From positions 379,501 through 443,500 of the forward strand of contig CANTAL010000023.1 in assembly GCA_947650365.1 (NCBI GenBank): DNA of 64,000 nucleotides. The letters are read 5' to 3'. This document shows positions 35,694-50,909 of this stretch, in pieces. This stretch comes from Chamaelirium japonicum. Taxonomy: Eukaryota > Streptophyta > Magnoliopsida > Liliales > Melanthiaceae. Position 1 is the stretch's first letter; the number at the start of each line of letters is the position of its first letter. A program made the position numbers and the translations under genes. A model generated the notes under the pieces. The model made no database searches. It had not been told where the DNA came from and was given only the letters and a program-made list of their open reading frames with translations.

Positions 35694-38600
35694 ACTTGAG
35701 TAAGACTTCTTATCATTTCTCTCTTTGTTTATCTCTTCATTCTCTTCTCTCTTCTTCTCTCTCTGATGTCTTTGTTTCTTTTTCCGTTTTCTTGTGACTG
35801 GTCGGTTGGGCACAACATGTTCGTGCTGATAACGTATTGTGAGATGACAGAAAAAGAAAGAAGAGAATGGAGAGATAAACGAAGAGAGAAGAGAGAAGAA
35901 GTCTTGCTCCATTCTGTTAGCCATGGGTATAGGTGTGAAGTAAGAAGGATGACTATCCACCGTCGGATCTCTCCCATGGTTAGGATTTTTTATAGATTAC
36001 TTAGGCCCTAAGTAAGCTTACCCTATAATTAATATACGACCCTTTTAGGATAGGGCATGTTTGAAGACACTCTCCTTCTCCCATCTCATAATACGTTATC
36101 GGTACGAACATATCGAGCCCAGCCGACCAGTCACAAGAAAATGAAGAAATAAAGGAAGATAGAAGTAGAGTTTAGGAATTTTGATTCCTTCTTACATCAC
36201 ACCTATACCCATGGCCAATGGACTGGACTAGGACTTCTTCTCTCTTCTCTCTTTATTTATCTCTTCGTTCTTTTCTCTCTTCTTATCTCTCTTATATAGA
36301 GTTTTGGAATTTAGATTCCTTCTTACTTTACAGCTATATGCATGGCCAATGGATTGGAGCAGGACTTCTTCTCTCTTTGTTATCTCTCTGTTATCTTCTC
36401 TCTCATCTATCATCATTTCTCTCTCCGTTTTCTTGTGACTGGTCGGTTGGGCTCGATATGTTCATGTTGATAACGTGTTGTGAGAAGAGAGAAAAGAACG
36501 GAGAGACAAATAAAGAGAGAAGAAAGAAGTAGTCATGTTCCAGTCCATTCGCCATGGGTATATGTGTGATGTAAGAAGGAATCTAAATTCCATAACTCTA
36601 CTTCTCAATAATATAATTAAATCTCTCAGTTCTCTTTTCTCTTTATCTATGGATTAGGGTTTCCCATAGATTGCTTAGGCCCTAAGTAAGCTTACCCTAC
36701 AAATAATATATGACCCTTTAGGGTGGGGCACGTTTGACGACTTTCTCTTTCTCCCATCTCACAACATGTTATCAGTTCGTATATGTCGAGCCCAACTAAC
36801 CAGTCGTAAGAAAACAGAAAGAGAAACGAAGACAGAAGTGGAGTTTTGGTATTTAGATTCCTTCTTACTTCATACATATACCCTTGGCCAATAGACTGGA
36901 GCAGGACATCTTCTCTCTTCATTTATCTCTCTGTTCTCTTCTCGCTTCTTATCTCTCTTCTGTCTTCGTTAAACTCCACTTTTTCTCTATATAAATGGAT
37001 AGAGAAACGAAGACAGAAGAGAAAGAAAAAGAGAGAAGAAAATGGAGAGATAAACGAAGAGAGAAGAGAGAAGAAGTTCTGCACTAGTCCATTGGCCACG
37101 GGTATAGGTGTGAAGTTCTCTCTTTTTTTCTTTATTTATCTCTCCGTTCTTTTCTCACTTCTTATCTCTCTTTTGTCTTTGTTAAACTCCTCTTCTTCTC
37201 TCAATAAACGGATAGAGAAACATAGACAGAAGTGTGGGAAGAAGAAAAAAGAGAACGAAGAGATAAACGAAGAGAAGAGTGAAGAAGTCCTGCTCTAGGC
37301 TATTGGCTACGGGTATAGGTGTGAAGTAAGAAGGAATTTAAATTCCAAAACTCCACTTCTGTCTTTGTTTCTCTTTCTCTTTTCTTACGACTGGTCAGCT
37401 GGGCACGATATGTTCGTGCTGAAACATATTATGAGATGGAAGAAAGGAAGAGCCGTTAAACATGCCCCACCCTAAAGGGGTCGTATATTATTTATAGGGT
37501 AAGCTTACTTAGGTCTTAAGCATTTTAAAGGAAACCTTAATCCATGGGAGAAGAGAGAAGAGAATGGAGAGATTTAATTATATTGTTTAAAAGTAGAGTT
37601 TTGAAATTTAGATTCCTTCTTATTTCACATCTATACCCGTGGTGAATGGACTGGAGCAGTACTTCTTCTCTCTTCTTTCTTTGTTTATCTCTCCCTTCTC
37701 TTCTCTTTTCTTATTTTTTCTCACAACTTGTTATCAGCACGAACATATCGAGCCCAGCCGACCAGTCACCAGAAACCGGAGAGAGAAATAAAGATAAAAG
37801 AAAGAGAAGAAGAAATAAGAGAATAGAGAGATAAATAATTTAAATAATATATTTAAATAATTTATTTAAATTCTAAATGGTGGTCTGCTGGGCTCGATAT
37901 TTCATGCTGTTACGTGTTGTGAGTAAAGAGAAGAAGAGAGAAGAGAATGAAGAGATAAACGAAGAAAGAAGAGAGAAGAAGTCCTCCTCCAGTCTATTAT
38001 CCATGGGTATAGGCGTTATGTAAAAAGGAATCTAAATTCCAAAACTCCACTTCTCAATAATATAAATAAATCTCTCCGTTCTCTTCTCTCTTATCCCATA
38101 GATTAGGGTTTCTCATAGATTACTAAGGCCCTAAGTAAGTTTACCAAATAAATAATATACGACCCCTTTAGGGTGGGGCATATTTGACGGCTCTCACTTT
38201 CTCCCATCTCATAATACGTTATCAGCACTAACATGTCGAGCCCAGTCGACTAGTAATAAGAAAAATAGAGAGACAAACGAAGACAAAAGAAGAGAGAAGA
38301 GAACGGGGAGATAAACGAAGATAGAAGTGAGAACTTCACACCTATACCCATTGCCAATGGACTGGAGCAGGACTTCTTCTCTTCTCTCTTCGTTTATCTC
38401 TTCGTTCTTTTCTCTCTTCTTCTCTCTTCTGTCTTCGTTTCTCTCTTCGTTTATTGAGAAAAGAAGTGGAGTTTAACGAAAACAAAAGAGAGAAGAAGAA
38501 AGAAGAGAATGGAGAGATAAATGAAGAGAGAAGAGAGAAGAAGTCCTACTCCAGTAAATTGGCTATGGGTATAGGTGTGAAGTAAGAAGGAATCTAAATT

Positions 38601-40779
38601 TCAAAACTCCACTTCTGTCTTCGTTTTTTAATCTATTTTCTTGTGATGGGTCGGCTAGGCTCGATATGTTCGTGCTAATAATGTATTATGAGATGGGAGA
38701 AAGAGAGAGCATCAAACATGCCCCACCCTAAAGGGATAGTATATTATTTATAAGGTAAGGCTACTTAGGGCCTAAGCAATCCATGGGAAAACCTAATCCC
38801 TGGGAGAAGATAGAAGAGAACGGAGAGATTTAATTATATTACTGAGAATTGGAGTTTTCTCAATAGTATCATCTCAACGTTATTACGATTATCATAGTAA
38901 ATTCCCTTCTCTCTTTGTTTTAATCAAACAATTATTTAATTAAAAAAATTATAGTAATATTACTATGATAATCATAATAACGTTGAGAAGATACTATTGA
39001 GAAGTGATATTTTAAAATTTAGATTCCTTCTTACTTCATATCTATACCCATGGTAAATGGACTGGAGCATGACTTCTTCTCTCTTCGCTTTTCATTTATC
39101 TCTCCGTACGTTCTCATCTCTTATCTTCTTTCCCTTCTATCTTCATTTCACTCTCTGTTTTCTTATGACTGGTCGACTGGGCTCGACATGTTCGTATTGA
39201 TAACGTATTGTGAGATGGGAGAAAGAGAGAGCCATGAAATATGCCCCACCCTAAAGTGGTCGTATATTATTTAAAGGGTACGCTTACTTAGTGCCTAAGT
39301 AATCTATGGAAAACCCTAATACATGGGAGAAGAGAGAAGAGAATGAAGAGATTTAATTATATTATTGAGAAGTTAAATTTTGGAATTTAGATTTCTTCGT
39401 ACGTCACAACTATACCCATGGCCAATGGACTAGAGCAGGACTTCTTCTCTCTTCTATCTTCGTTTATCTTTCCATTCTCTTCTCTTTTCTTCTATCTTTT
39501 CTGTCTTTATTTCTCTATCCGTTTTCTTGCGACTTGTCGTTGGGCTCGACATGTTCGTGCTGATAACGTGTTGTGAGATGAGAGAAAGAGAGAGCTGTTA
39601 AACATGCCCCACCCTAAAAGGGTCGTATATTATTTATAGTGTACGCTTACTTAGGGCCTAAGTAATCTATGAGAAACCCTAATCTATGGGAGAGATTCGA
39701 CGGTGTATCTTTTAATATTTGAACTTAGGGCCTAAGCAATTCGGGTGTGCCACTTTTTACTATCGAGCCCAGCCGACCAGTCGTATCTCTCTCTTCTGTC
39801 TTTGTTTATATCTTCGTTCTCTTCTTCTCTCTTTTCTATGGAGAAGAAGTCCTGCTCCAGTCTATTGACCAAGGGTATAGGTATGAAGTATGAAGGAATC
39901 TAAATTCCAAAACTACTCTTCTGTCTTTGTTTCTTTCTCCATTTTCTTACGACTGGTCGGCTGGGCTCGATATGTTCATGTTGATAATGTGTTGTGAGAT
40001 GGGAGAAAGAGAGAGCCGTCAAACGTGCCCCACCCTAAAGGGGTCATATATTATTTATAGGGTAAGTGTTATGAGATAATAGAAAGAGAGAGCCGTAAAT
40101 GTGCCCCACCCTAAAGGGGTCGTATATTATTTATAGGGTAAGCTTACTTAGGGCCTAAGCAATCTATGGGAAATCCTAATCCATGGGAAAAGAGAGAAGT
40201 TTGACGGTTCTCTCTTTCTCCCATCTCACAAAACGTTAATTAGTAAACTTAATTATTAAATTATTTAAATTATTTAATTATTAAAGAATTAATTAATTTA
40301 ATTAAAAGAATTATAGTAACATTACAATGATAATCATAATAATATTGAGATGATACTATTGAGAAGTGGAGTTTTGGAATTTAGATTCCTTCTTACTTCA
40401 TACCTATACCCATGGCGATAATCAATTATATATAATTAAATATTTATAAGGTAAGTTTACTAATTAAGAAAATTGATTTAATAATTATTTAAATAAATGA
40501 TTAATACGACCCCTTTAGGGTGGGGCATGTTCGATCGTATGGCTGTCCACCGTCGGATCTCTCCCATGGATTAGGGTTTTCTATAGATTGCTTAGGCCCT
40601 AAGTAAGCTTACTCTATAAATAATATACGACCCCTTTAGGGTGGGGCACGTTTGACAGCTCTCTCTTTCTTCCATCTCATAACGCATTATCAACGCGTAC
40701 TTGTCGAGCCTAACCAACCAGTCAAAAGACAACGGAGAGAGAAACGAAGACAGAAGAGAGAGAAGAAGATATAGCTAAA

Positions 40780-41235
40780 AAAATAATAAATTTAATAAAT
40801 TTGTTATGTAATTAAATAAATAATTTTGTTTATTAAATTATAAAATATTAATTGAAATAAATTAAAAAATTTATTATTTAATTAAATAATAAAATAAAAT
40901 AATAATTCAATAACTATTTACTTGTTATTTAAATAATAAATTAATTTTTTGAATATATAAATAATAAAATATTTTTTCAAATAACTTAATTTTTTTAAAT
41001 AATCAAATTAATATTTATTTATTTTAAAATTTAAATAATAAATAAATTATTTAAATAATTTAAATATTTAGATATATAGATAATAAATATTTATTTTATT
41101 ATTTAAATATTTAATTTATTAAACTAATTAAATTAATTAAATAATAGGAAATAAAAAATAAAGATGAGGCACACCTGAATATTTTGCTTTAAAAATAATT
41201 TATATTTTTTTTAAAAAAATTTAAAATATTATAAC
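40780..41235. repeat. AT-rich block (inverted partner)
   Basis: Reverse-complement counterpart of 19577-20045. Its right border carries the AGATGAGGCACACCTGAA and AACTGTTATAAG segments that lead into the LTR-like unit at 41236. Confidence 0.72.
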
Positions 41236-41399
41236 TGTTATAAGATCGTTCGATCGGATGGTTGTCCACCGCCGGATCTCTCACATGGATTAGGGTTTCT
41301 TTTAGATTGCTTAGGTCCTAAGTAAGCTTATTCTATAAATAATACACGACTCCTATATGGGGCAGGTTTGACGGCTCTCTTTTTCTCTATCACATAATA
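41236..41399 (+). mobile_element. Short LTR-like unit (164 bp)
   Basis: Starts TGTTATAAGATCGTTCG after an AT-rich block and ends TATCACATAATA; CGTTATCAACACGA follows at 41400-41413. The CCCCTTTAGGGTGGGGC segment of other copies is shortened here. It is the inverted partner of 19409-19576. Confidence 0.62.
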
Positions 41400-44300
41400 C
41401 GTTATCAACACGAACGGGGAGATAAACAAAGAGAAAAGATAGAACAAGTCCTGCTCCAATCTATTAGCCACGGATATAGGTGTGAAGTAAGAAGAAATCG
41501 AATTAGGGTGGGGCATATTTGATGGCTCTCTCTTTCTCCCATCTCACAACACATTATCAGCACGAATATGTCGAGCCCAACCGACTAGTCATACAAAAAC
41601 AGAGAGAGAAACAAAGACAGAAGAGAGAGAAGAAGAGAGAAGAAAACAGAGAGATAAACAAATAGAGAAGAGAGAAGAAGTCCTGCACCAGTCTATTTGC
41701 CATGGGTATAGGTGTGTAGTAAGAAGGAATCTTAATTCCAAAACTCCACTTCTCAATAAAATAGTTAAAGCTCTACATTCTCTTCTCATTTATTCTATGG
41801 ATTAGGGTTTACCATAGATTGCTTAGGCCCTAAGTAAGCTTACCCTATAAATAAAATACGACCCCTTTAGGATAGGGCACGTTTGGCGGCACTCTCTTTC
41901 TCCCATCTTACAAATGTCATTAGCACGAACATGTCTAGCCCTACCGACCAGTCATAAGAAAACATGGAGAGAAACAAAGACATAAGAGAGAGAAGAGAAC
42001 TAAGAATTAATTATTTAAATAGTCATTTCTCACACGGCTATAGGTATGAATTAAGAAGGAATCTAAATTCCAAAACTCCACAAAAGAGAGAGAAGAAAAG
42101 AGAAGAGAACAGAGAGATAAATGAAGAGAGAAGAGAGAAGAAGTCCTGCTCCAGTCCATTGGCCACGGGTATAGGTACGAAGTAAGAAAAAATCTAAATT
42201 CCAAAATTCCACTTTTTAATATTTATACGACCCATTTAGGGTAGGCCATATTTGATGGCTCTCTCTTTCTCCCATCTCATAATACTTTATCAGTACAAAC
42301 ATGTCGAGCCCAGCCGACCAGTCATAAGAAAATAGAGAGAGAAACAAAGACAAAAAAGAGAGAAAAACAGAGAAGAGAAAGAGAGATAAACAATAAGAGA
42401 AGAGAGAAGAAGTCTTGCTCTAGTCTATTAGCTACGGGTATAGTTGTGAAGTAAGAAGGAATCTAAATTCCAAAACTTTACTTCTCAATAATATAATTAA
42501 ATCTCTTCGTTCTCTTCTTTCTTCTTTCATGGATTAGAGTTTCCCATAGATTGCTTAGGCCCTAAGTAAGCTTACCCTATAAATAATATACGACCCCTTT
42601 AGATGGGGCATGTTTGATGACTCTCTCTTTCTCCCATCTTACAACACGTTATCAGCACGAATATATCGAACCCAATCGACCAATCACAAGAAAATAAAGA
42701 GAGAAACGGAGACAGAAGAGAGAAGATAACAGAGATATAAACGAAGATAAAAGATAGAAGAAGTCCTGCTCCAGTCCATTGCCATCCGATCGAATGATCT
42801 TATAATAGTTGTATTGTTTTAAACTTTTTTAAACAAAATTATAAATTAATTTTATAGCAAAAAATTCATTGAGAAGTGGAGTTTTGGAATTTTAATTCCA
42901 TCTTACTTCATATCTATACCCATGGTGAATGGACTGGAGCAAGTCTTCTTCTATCTTATCTCTTTATTTATCTCTCCGTTATCTTCTCTCTCCTTCACTC
43001 TCTTCTATCTTCGTTTCTCTCTCCTTTTTTTATGACTCGTCCATTAGGCTCGATATTTTTGTGCTGATAACGTGTTGTGAGATGAGAGATTGCATATTTA
43101 TTTTATTTATATCAATTAATACTTTTGTAAATATTATAAAGTATATCATTTTTTTAAATATTTAAATAGTATTATCTCAATGTTAATATTTAAATATTTA
43201 ATTATAAAATATTTTATATTTATTAAATAATTTATATAAATTTATGAGCATAAAAAATATTTTATTTCTCTTCTTCTCTCTTCATTTATCTCTCTGTTCT
43301 CTTCTCTCTCTTTTGACTTCGTTTCTCGTATCGTTTTCTTGGGACTGGTCAGCTGGGCTCGATATGTTCATGCTGATAACATATTGTGAGAAGAGAGAAG
43401 AGAATAAAGAGATAAATAAAAAGAAAAGAGAGAATAAGTCTTACTCCAGTCCAATCGCAAAGGGTATAGAAGTGAAGTAAGAAGGAATCAAAATTTCAAA
43501 ACTCCACTTCTTAATAATATAATTAAATATCTCAGTTCTCTTCTCTCTTCTCCCATGGATTAGGATTTCCCATAGATTTCTTAGGCCCGAAGTAAGCATA
43601 CCCTATAAATAATATATGACCCCTTTAGGGTGGGGCATGTTTGATGGCTCTCTCTTTCTCCTATCTTACAATTCATTATCAGCACGAACATGTCGTGCTC
43701 AGCCGACCAGTCGCAAGAAAACAAAGAGAGAAACAAAGATAGAAGAGAGAGAAGAAATGAGAAGAGAACAAAGAGATAAACAAAGAGAAAAGATAAAAGA
43801 AGTCCTGCTCCGGTCCATTTGCCATGGGTATAAGTGTAAAGTAAGAAGGAATCTAAATTCCAGAACTTCACTTCTCAATAGTATCATCTCAACGTTATTA
43901 TGATTATCATAGTAAATTCCAAAACTCTCTTTATTTTAATTAAATGATTAATTTAATTTAAAAAATTATAGTAACATTATCAGCACGAAAAAAGAAGAAG
44001 TCCTGCTCCAGTCCATTGGCCATGGGAATAGGTGTGAAGTAAGAAGGAATCTAAATTACAAAACTCCACTTCTCAATATTTATATGACCCTTTTAGGGTG
44101 GAGCACGTTTAACAACTCTCTTTTTCTTCCACCTTATAATACGTTATCAGTACGAACATGTCAAGCCCAGCCTACCAGACAATTGAAAGAAATAAAGACA
44201 GAAGAGAGAGAAGAAAAGAGAAGAGAAAATAAAGAGAGAAACGAAGACAGAAGAGAGAGAAGAAGAGAGAAGAAAATGAAGAGATAAATGAAGAGATAAA

Positions 44301-47300
44301 CGAAGAGATAAATGAAGAGAGAAGAAGTCCTGCTCTAGTCTATTAGCCACGAGTATAGGTGTGGAGTACTTAGAAGGAATCTAAATTCCAAAACTCAACT
44401 TCTCAATATTTATACGACCCCAGCCCTTTAGGGTGGTGCATATTTGATGGATCTCTCTTTCTCCTATCTCACAACACGTTATCATTGCGAACATGTCGAG
44501 CCCAGCTAATCAGTCACAAGAAAACGGAGAGAGAAACGAAATTAAAACAGAGAGAACAAGAGAGAAGAGAACAGAGAGATAAACAAAGAGAGAAGAGAGA
44601 AGAAGTCCAACTCCAGTCCATTGGCCACGGGTCTAGGTGTGAAGTAAGAAGTAATCTAAATTCCAAAACTCTATTTCTCAATAATATAATTAAATCTCTC
44701 TATTCTCTTCTCTCTTCTCCTATAGATTAGGGATTCCTATAGACTGCTTAGTCCCTAAGTAAGCTTACTCTATAAATAATAAATAATATATGACCCCTTT
44801 AGGGTGGGTCATGTTTGACGACTCTCTTTTTCTCCTATCTCACAACACGTTATCTGCACGAACATGTCGAGCTCAGCTGACCAGTCGTAAGAAAACAGAG
44901 AGAGAAACGAAGACATAAGTGAAGTTTTGGAATTTAGATTCCTTTTTACTTCATACCTATATCCATGGCCAATGAACAGGAGCAGGACTTCTTCTCTCTT
45001 CTCTCTTTATTTATCTCTTCATTCTCTTCATTCTTCTTCTCTCTCTTCTGTTGAGTTTTTGAATTTAGATTCCTTCTTACTTCACACCTATACCCGTGAC
45101 CAATGGACTGGAGTAGGACTTCTTCTCTCTTCTTTTTTTTATTTATATCTCTATTCTCTTCTTTCTTTTTCTCTCTCTTCTGTTTTTGTTTCTCGATCTA
45201 TTTTCGTATAACTGGTCGGCTGGGCTCGACATATTCGTGCTGATAACGTGTTGTGAGATGGAAGAAAGTGAGAGCCGTCACACGTGCCCCACCCTAAAGT
45301 GGTCGTATAAATATTAAAAAGTGGAATTTTGGAATTTAGATACCCGTGGCCAATGGATTGGAGCCAGACTTTTTCTCTCTTTGTTTATCTCTTTATTCTC
45401 TTCTCTCTTTTTCTCTCTCTTTTGTTTTCATTTCTCTCCCCGTTTTCTTGTGACTAGTCAGTTGGGCTCGATATGTTCGTGCTGGTAACATGTGGGAAGA
45501 AAGAAGAGAACCTATATAAAATAATATAAATCTCTTTAGTTTTAATAATGAAATTGAAGTTTGTCGTTATCTTTTCTTTCTTTTTTGTGAAGTTTTGGAA
45601 TTTAGATTCCTTATTAATTCACAACTATACCCGTAGCCAATAGACTCGAGCAGGACTTCTTCTCTCTTCTCTTTTTGTTTATCTATATGTTCTCATCTTG
45701 ATTCTTCCCTCTCTTCTTCGTTCTCTTCTTTCTTCTTCTCTCTCTTCTGTGGAGTTTTGTAATTTAGATACTTTCTTACTTCATACCTATACCCATGGCC
45801 AAAGGACTAGAGCAAGGCTTCTTCTCCTTTTCTCTCTTCGTTTATCTCTCCGTTCTCTTCTCTCTTCTACCTAAATAATTTAATTAAATAATATAATTAT
45901 TTAATTAAGAGAGAAACTAAGATAGAAGAGAGAGAAGAAAAAAGAAGAGAACAGAGAGATAAATAAGGAGAGAAGAGAGAAGAAGTCCTGCTCCAGTCTA
46001 TTCGCCATGGGTATAGGTGTGAAGTCAGAAGGAATCTAAATTCTAAAATTATACAGAAGAGAGAGAAGAAGAGAGAAGAGAACGAAGAGATAAACGAAGG
46101 TAGAAGTGGAGTTTTGGAATTTAGATTCATTCTTACTTCACACCTATACCCATGGACAATGGACTGGAGCAGGACTTCTTCTCTCTTCTCACTTTATTTA
46201 TCTATTCGTTCTCTTCACTTTTCACCTCTCTTTTCTGTGGAGTTTTGGAATTTAGATTCCTTTTTACTTTACACCTATACCCATGGCCAATGGACTGGAG
46301 CAGGACTTCTTCTCTCTTCTCTCTTTGTTTATCTCTCAATTTTCTTCTCTTTTCTCCTCTTTTTTTTGTAGAGTTTTCAAATTTAGATTCCTTCTTACTT
46401 CACACTTATACCCATGGCCAATGGACTGGAGCACGACTTCTTCTCTCTTCTCTCTTTATTTATCTCTCCATTCTTTTCTTTTTTCTTCTTTCTTTTCTGT
46501 GAAGTTTTGGAATTTAGATTCAATCTTACTTTACACCTATACCCATGGCTAATGGACTAGAGTAGGACTTCTTCTCTCTTCTTACTTTGTTTATCTCTTT
46601 GTTCTCTTCTCTCTTCTACCTAAATAATTTAATTAAATAATATAATTATTTAATTGAGAGAGAAACTAAGATAGAAGAGAGAGAAGAAGAGAGAAGAGAA
46701 CAGAGAGATAAATAAAGAAAGAAGAGAGAATAAGTCCTACTCTATTCTAATCACCATGGGTATAGGTGTGAAGTAAGAAGGAATCTAAATTCTAATACTA
46801 CATAAAAGAGAGAGAAGAATAGATAAGAGAACGGAGAGATAAACGAAGATAGAAGTGGAGTTTTGGAATTTAGATTCCTTCTTACTTCACACCTATACCC
46901 GTGGCCAATGGACTGGAGTAAGACTTCTTCTCCCTTTCTCTCTTCGTTTATCTCTCTGTTCTCTTCTCACTTCTATCTAAATAATTTAATTAAATTATAT
47001 AATTATTTAATTGAGAGAGAGACTAAGACAGAAGAGAGAAGAGAATAGAGAGATAAATAAAGAGAGAAGAGAGAAGAAGTCCTGCTCTAGTCCATTCACC
47101 ATGGGTATAGGTGTGAAGTAAAAAGGAATCAAAATTCTAGTCCATTGGCTATGGGTATAGGTGTGACGTAAGAAGGAATCTAAATTCCTAGACTCCACTT
47201 CTATCTTCCTTTCTCTCTCTGTTTTCTTGTGACTGGTCGGCTGGGCTTGACATATTCGTACTGATAACGTATTCTGAGATAGGAGAAAGTGAGAGTCGTC

Positions 47301-50186
47301 AAACATGCCCTACCTTAAAAGGGTCGTATATTATTTATAGGGTAAGCTTACTTAAGGCCTAAGTAATCTATAGAAATTCCTAACCATGGGAGAGATCTGA
47401 CGATGGAAAGTCATCCTTCTTACTTCACACCTATACCCGTGGCCAATAGAATGGAGCAAGACTTCTTCTCTCTTCTCTCTTCGTTTATCTCTCCATTCTC
47501 TTCTTTCATTTTCTCCCATCTCACAATACGTTATCAGCATGAACATGTCATGCCCAACCGACCAGTCACAAAAAAACGGAAAGAGAAACAAAGACAGCAG
47601 AGAGAGAAAAAGAGAGAAGAGAACGAAGAGATAAACGAAGAGAGAAATGATAAGAAGTCCTGCTCAAGTCTATTGGCCATGGGTTTAGGTGTGTAGTAAG
47701 AAGGATGGCTATCCACCATCGGATCTCTCCCATGGATTTGGGCTTCCTATTGATTTCTTTGGCCCTAAGTAAGCTTACCCTAAAAATAATATACGACCCC
47801 TTTAGAGAGGGACACATTTGACGGCTCTCTCATTCTCCCATCTCATAACACATTATCAGCACGAAAATATAGAGCCCAACCGACCAGTCATAAGAAAATA
47901 GAGAGAGAAACGAAGATAGAAATGGAAGTTTGGAATTTAGATTCATTTTTACTTCACATCTATACCCGTGGCTAATGGATTGGAGTAGGACTTCTTTTCT
48001 CTTTTTACTTTATTTTTCTCTCTTTTCTTTTTTCTTTTGTTCACTCTCTTCTATGGAGTTTCAGAATTTAGATTCATTCTTACTTCACACATTTACCCAT
48101 GGCCAATGGACTAGAGCAGGACTTCTTCTCTTTTCTCTCTTCGTTTATTTCTCCGTTCTCTTCTCTCTTCTTCTCTCACTTCTGTCTTTGTTTCTCTCTC
48201 TGTTTTCTTATGACTGGTCGGCTGGGCTCGACATATTCGTGCTGATAATATGTTATGACAAGTGAGAATAGAATAGAGAGATAAACGAAGAGAGAATAAA
48301 GAAGAAGTCCTGCTTCAGTCCATTCACCACGGGTATAGGTATGAAGTAAGGAGATATCTAAATTCCAAAACTCAACTTCCCAATAATATAATTAAATCTC
48401 TCATTTCTCTTCTCTCTTCTCCTATGGATTAGAGTTTTCTATAAATTACTTAGGCCCTAATTAAGCTTATCCTATAAATAATATATGACCCCTTTAGGGT
48501 GGGGCATGTTTGACAACTCTCTCTTTGTCCCATCTCATAATACGTTATCAGTACAAACATGTCGAGCCCAGCGGACCAGTCACAAGAAAACGGAGAAAAA
48601 ACAAAGACAGACGAGAGAGAAGAAGAAAGAAGAGAACAGAGAGATAAACGAAGATAGAAGAGAAAAGAAGTCCTGCTCTAGTCCATTGGCCACGGGTATA
48701 GATTTGAAGTAAGAAAAAATCTAAATTCCAAAACACCACTTCTCAATATTTATACGACCCCTTTATAGTGGGGCATGTTTAACGGCTCTATCTTTCCCTC
48801 ATCTCACAACACGTTATCTACACGAACATGTCAAGCCCAGCCGACCTGTCATAAAAAAATGGAGAAAGAAACGAAGACAGAAGAGAGAAGAATAGAGAAG
48901 AGAACAGAGAGATAAACGAAGAGAGAAGAAGTCCTGCTCCAGTACATTGGCCATGGGTATAGGTTTGAAGTAAGAAGGAATCTGAATTCCAAAACTCCAC
49001 TTCTCAATAATATAATTAAATATCTCCGTTCTCTTCTCTCTTCTTCTATGGATTAGGATTTCCCATAGATTGCTTAGGCCCTAAGTAAGTATACCCTATA
49101 AATAATACATGACCCCTTTAGGGTAGGGCATGTTTGACGGCTCTATCTCTTTCTCCCATATCATAACACGTTATCAGCACGAACATGTCGAGCCCAGCCG
49201 ACCAATCGCAAGAAAATAGAGAGAGAAATGAAGACAGAAGAGAGAGACGAAGATAGAAGATAATGAAGAGATAAATAAAGAGAGAAGAAGTCATGCTCTA
49301 GTCCATTGGCCATGGGTATAGGTGTAAAGTAAGATGAAATCTAAATACCAAAACTCTACTTCTGTCTACGTTTCTCTCTCCGTTTTCTTACGACTGGTCG
49401 GCTGGGCTCGATATGTTCGTGCTGATAACATATCTAGTTTAATTAAGAAGGAATCTAAATTCCAAAACTCCACTTCTCAATAATAAATTAAATTTCTTTA
49501 TTCTTTTCTCTCTTCTCCTATGGATTAGGGTTTTTCATAGATTACTTAGGCCCTAAGTAAGCTTATCCTATAAATAATATTTGACCCCTTTAAGGAAGGG
49601 CACATTTGACAGCTCTCTCTTTCTCCCGTCTCACAACACTTACCCTATAAATAATATACGACCCCTTTAGGGTAGGGCATGTTTGACGGCTCTCTCTTTC
49701 TCCTATCTTTTAACACGTTATCTTTTGTTTCTCTCCCTATTTCTCCCCCCGTTTTCTTTGTTTCTCTCTCTTTCTCTTATAGTATAAAATAAAATAAATA
49801 AGTATTGATAGAAAAAAGATAAAAAAATATTTTAAACTAGAGAGAGTAGGATTTTTTCTCTCTTCTATCTTTGTTTATCTTTTCATTCTCTTCTCTCTTT
49901 CTCCCATCTCATAACATGTTATCAGCACGAACATATCGAGCCTAGCCGACCAGTCGTAAGAAAACGGAGAGAGAAACAAAGGCAGAAGTAGAGTTTTTAA
50001 ATTTTGATTTCTTCTTACTTTAAACTTATACGCATGGCTAATGGACTGGAGCGGGACTTCTTCTCTCTTCTATCTTCGTTTATCTCTTCATTCTCTTCTC
50101 TCTTCTTCTCTCTCTTTTGTATTCATTTCTCTCTCGGTTTTTTTTGCGACTAGTCGGTTGGGCTCGATATGTTCGTGCTAATAACA

Positions 50187-50354
50187 TATTGTAAGATGGG
50201 AGAAAAAGAGGGTCGTCAAGCGTGCCCCACGCTAAAGGTATCGTATATTATTTATAGGGTAAGCTTACTTAGGGCCTAAGCAATCTACGAGAAACCGTAA
50301 TCTATGGGAGAGGTCCGACGGTAGACAGCCATCCGATCGAACGATCTCAAAACA
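50187..50354 (-). mobile_element. Short LTR-like unit (168 bp)
   Basis: On the minus strand it starts TGTTTTGAGATCGTTCG and ends ATCTTACAATA, with a degenerate PBS-like sequence beyond. It is the direct-duplication partner of 27642-27808 and keeps a better start end than that copy. Confidence 0.62.
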
Positions 50355-50909
50355 GTTTTAATGTTTTATATTTTTTTAAAGAAAAATGTAAAATATTTTT
50401 AAAGCAAAAAATTTGAGTATGCCTCATCTTCTTTGTTTACTTCCTATTATTTAATTAATTTAATAATTTAATAAATTAAAAAGTTAAATAATTAAATAAT
50501 TAAATAATTAAATAAATATTTATTTATCTTCTCTCTTCTCCCTTTATTTTATTACTATGATAATTAAGCGGAGTATTGTTACTATAATTTTTTTAATTTA
50601 AATAATCGTTTAATTAAAATGGAGAGAGAAGAGAATTTACTATGATAATCATAGTAACGTTGAGATGATACTATTGAGAAGTGGAGTTTTAGAATTTAGA
50701 TTCCTTTTTACTTCACACCTATACCCGTGGCGAATGAATTGGAGCAAGGCTTCTTCTCTCTTCTCTCTTATTTATCTTCGTTTAAATTATTTAATAATTT
50801 AAAAAATTTATAAATTAAGTTTTTAGTAAAATAATTTATTTAAATAAACAAATTTTTTGCTTTAAAAATAATTAATATTTTTTTTAAAAAAAAATTAAAA
50901 CATTACAAC

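Larger units (their letters stand above)
35694..47137 (-). repeat. Right arm (Y'-X') of large inverted duplication
   Basis: Reverse-complement copy of 13493-25131. Its inner edge abuts the truncated gypsy element: gypsy sequence ends ...GATCTAT at 35693 and ACTTGAGTAAGACTTC follows, matching the complement of the repeat at 25131. Its outer edge near 47137 changes within a repeat unit (...AAAATTCTAG / TCCATTGG) into a direct-orientation copy of 24598 onward. The arms differ at many sites, which argues against an assembly mirror artefact. Confidence 0.88.

Noticed and set aside
13493-47137. Inverted arms as an assembly mirror artefact
   Set aside because: Arms differ by many substitutions and indels, and the coordinate sums drift by about 360 bp, which a chimeric or mirrored read would not produce. 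Long-read support is still needed.
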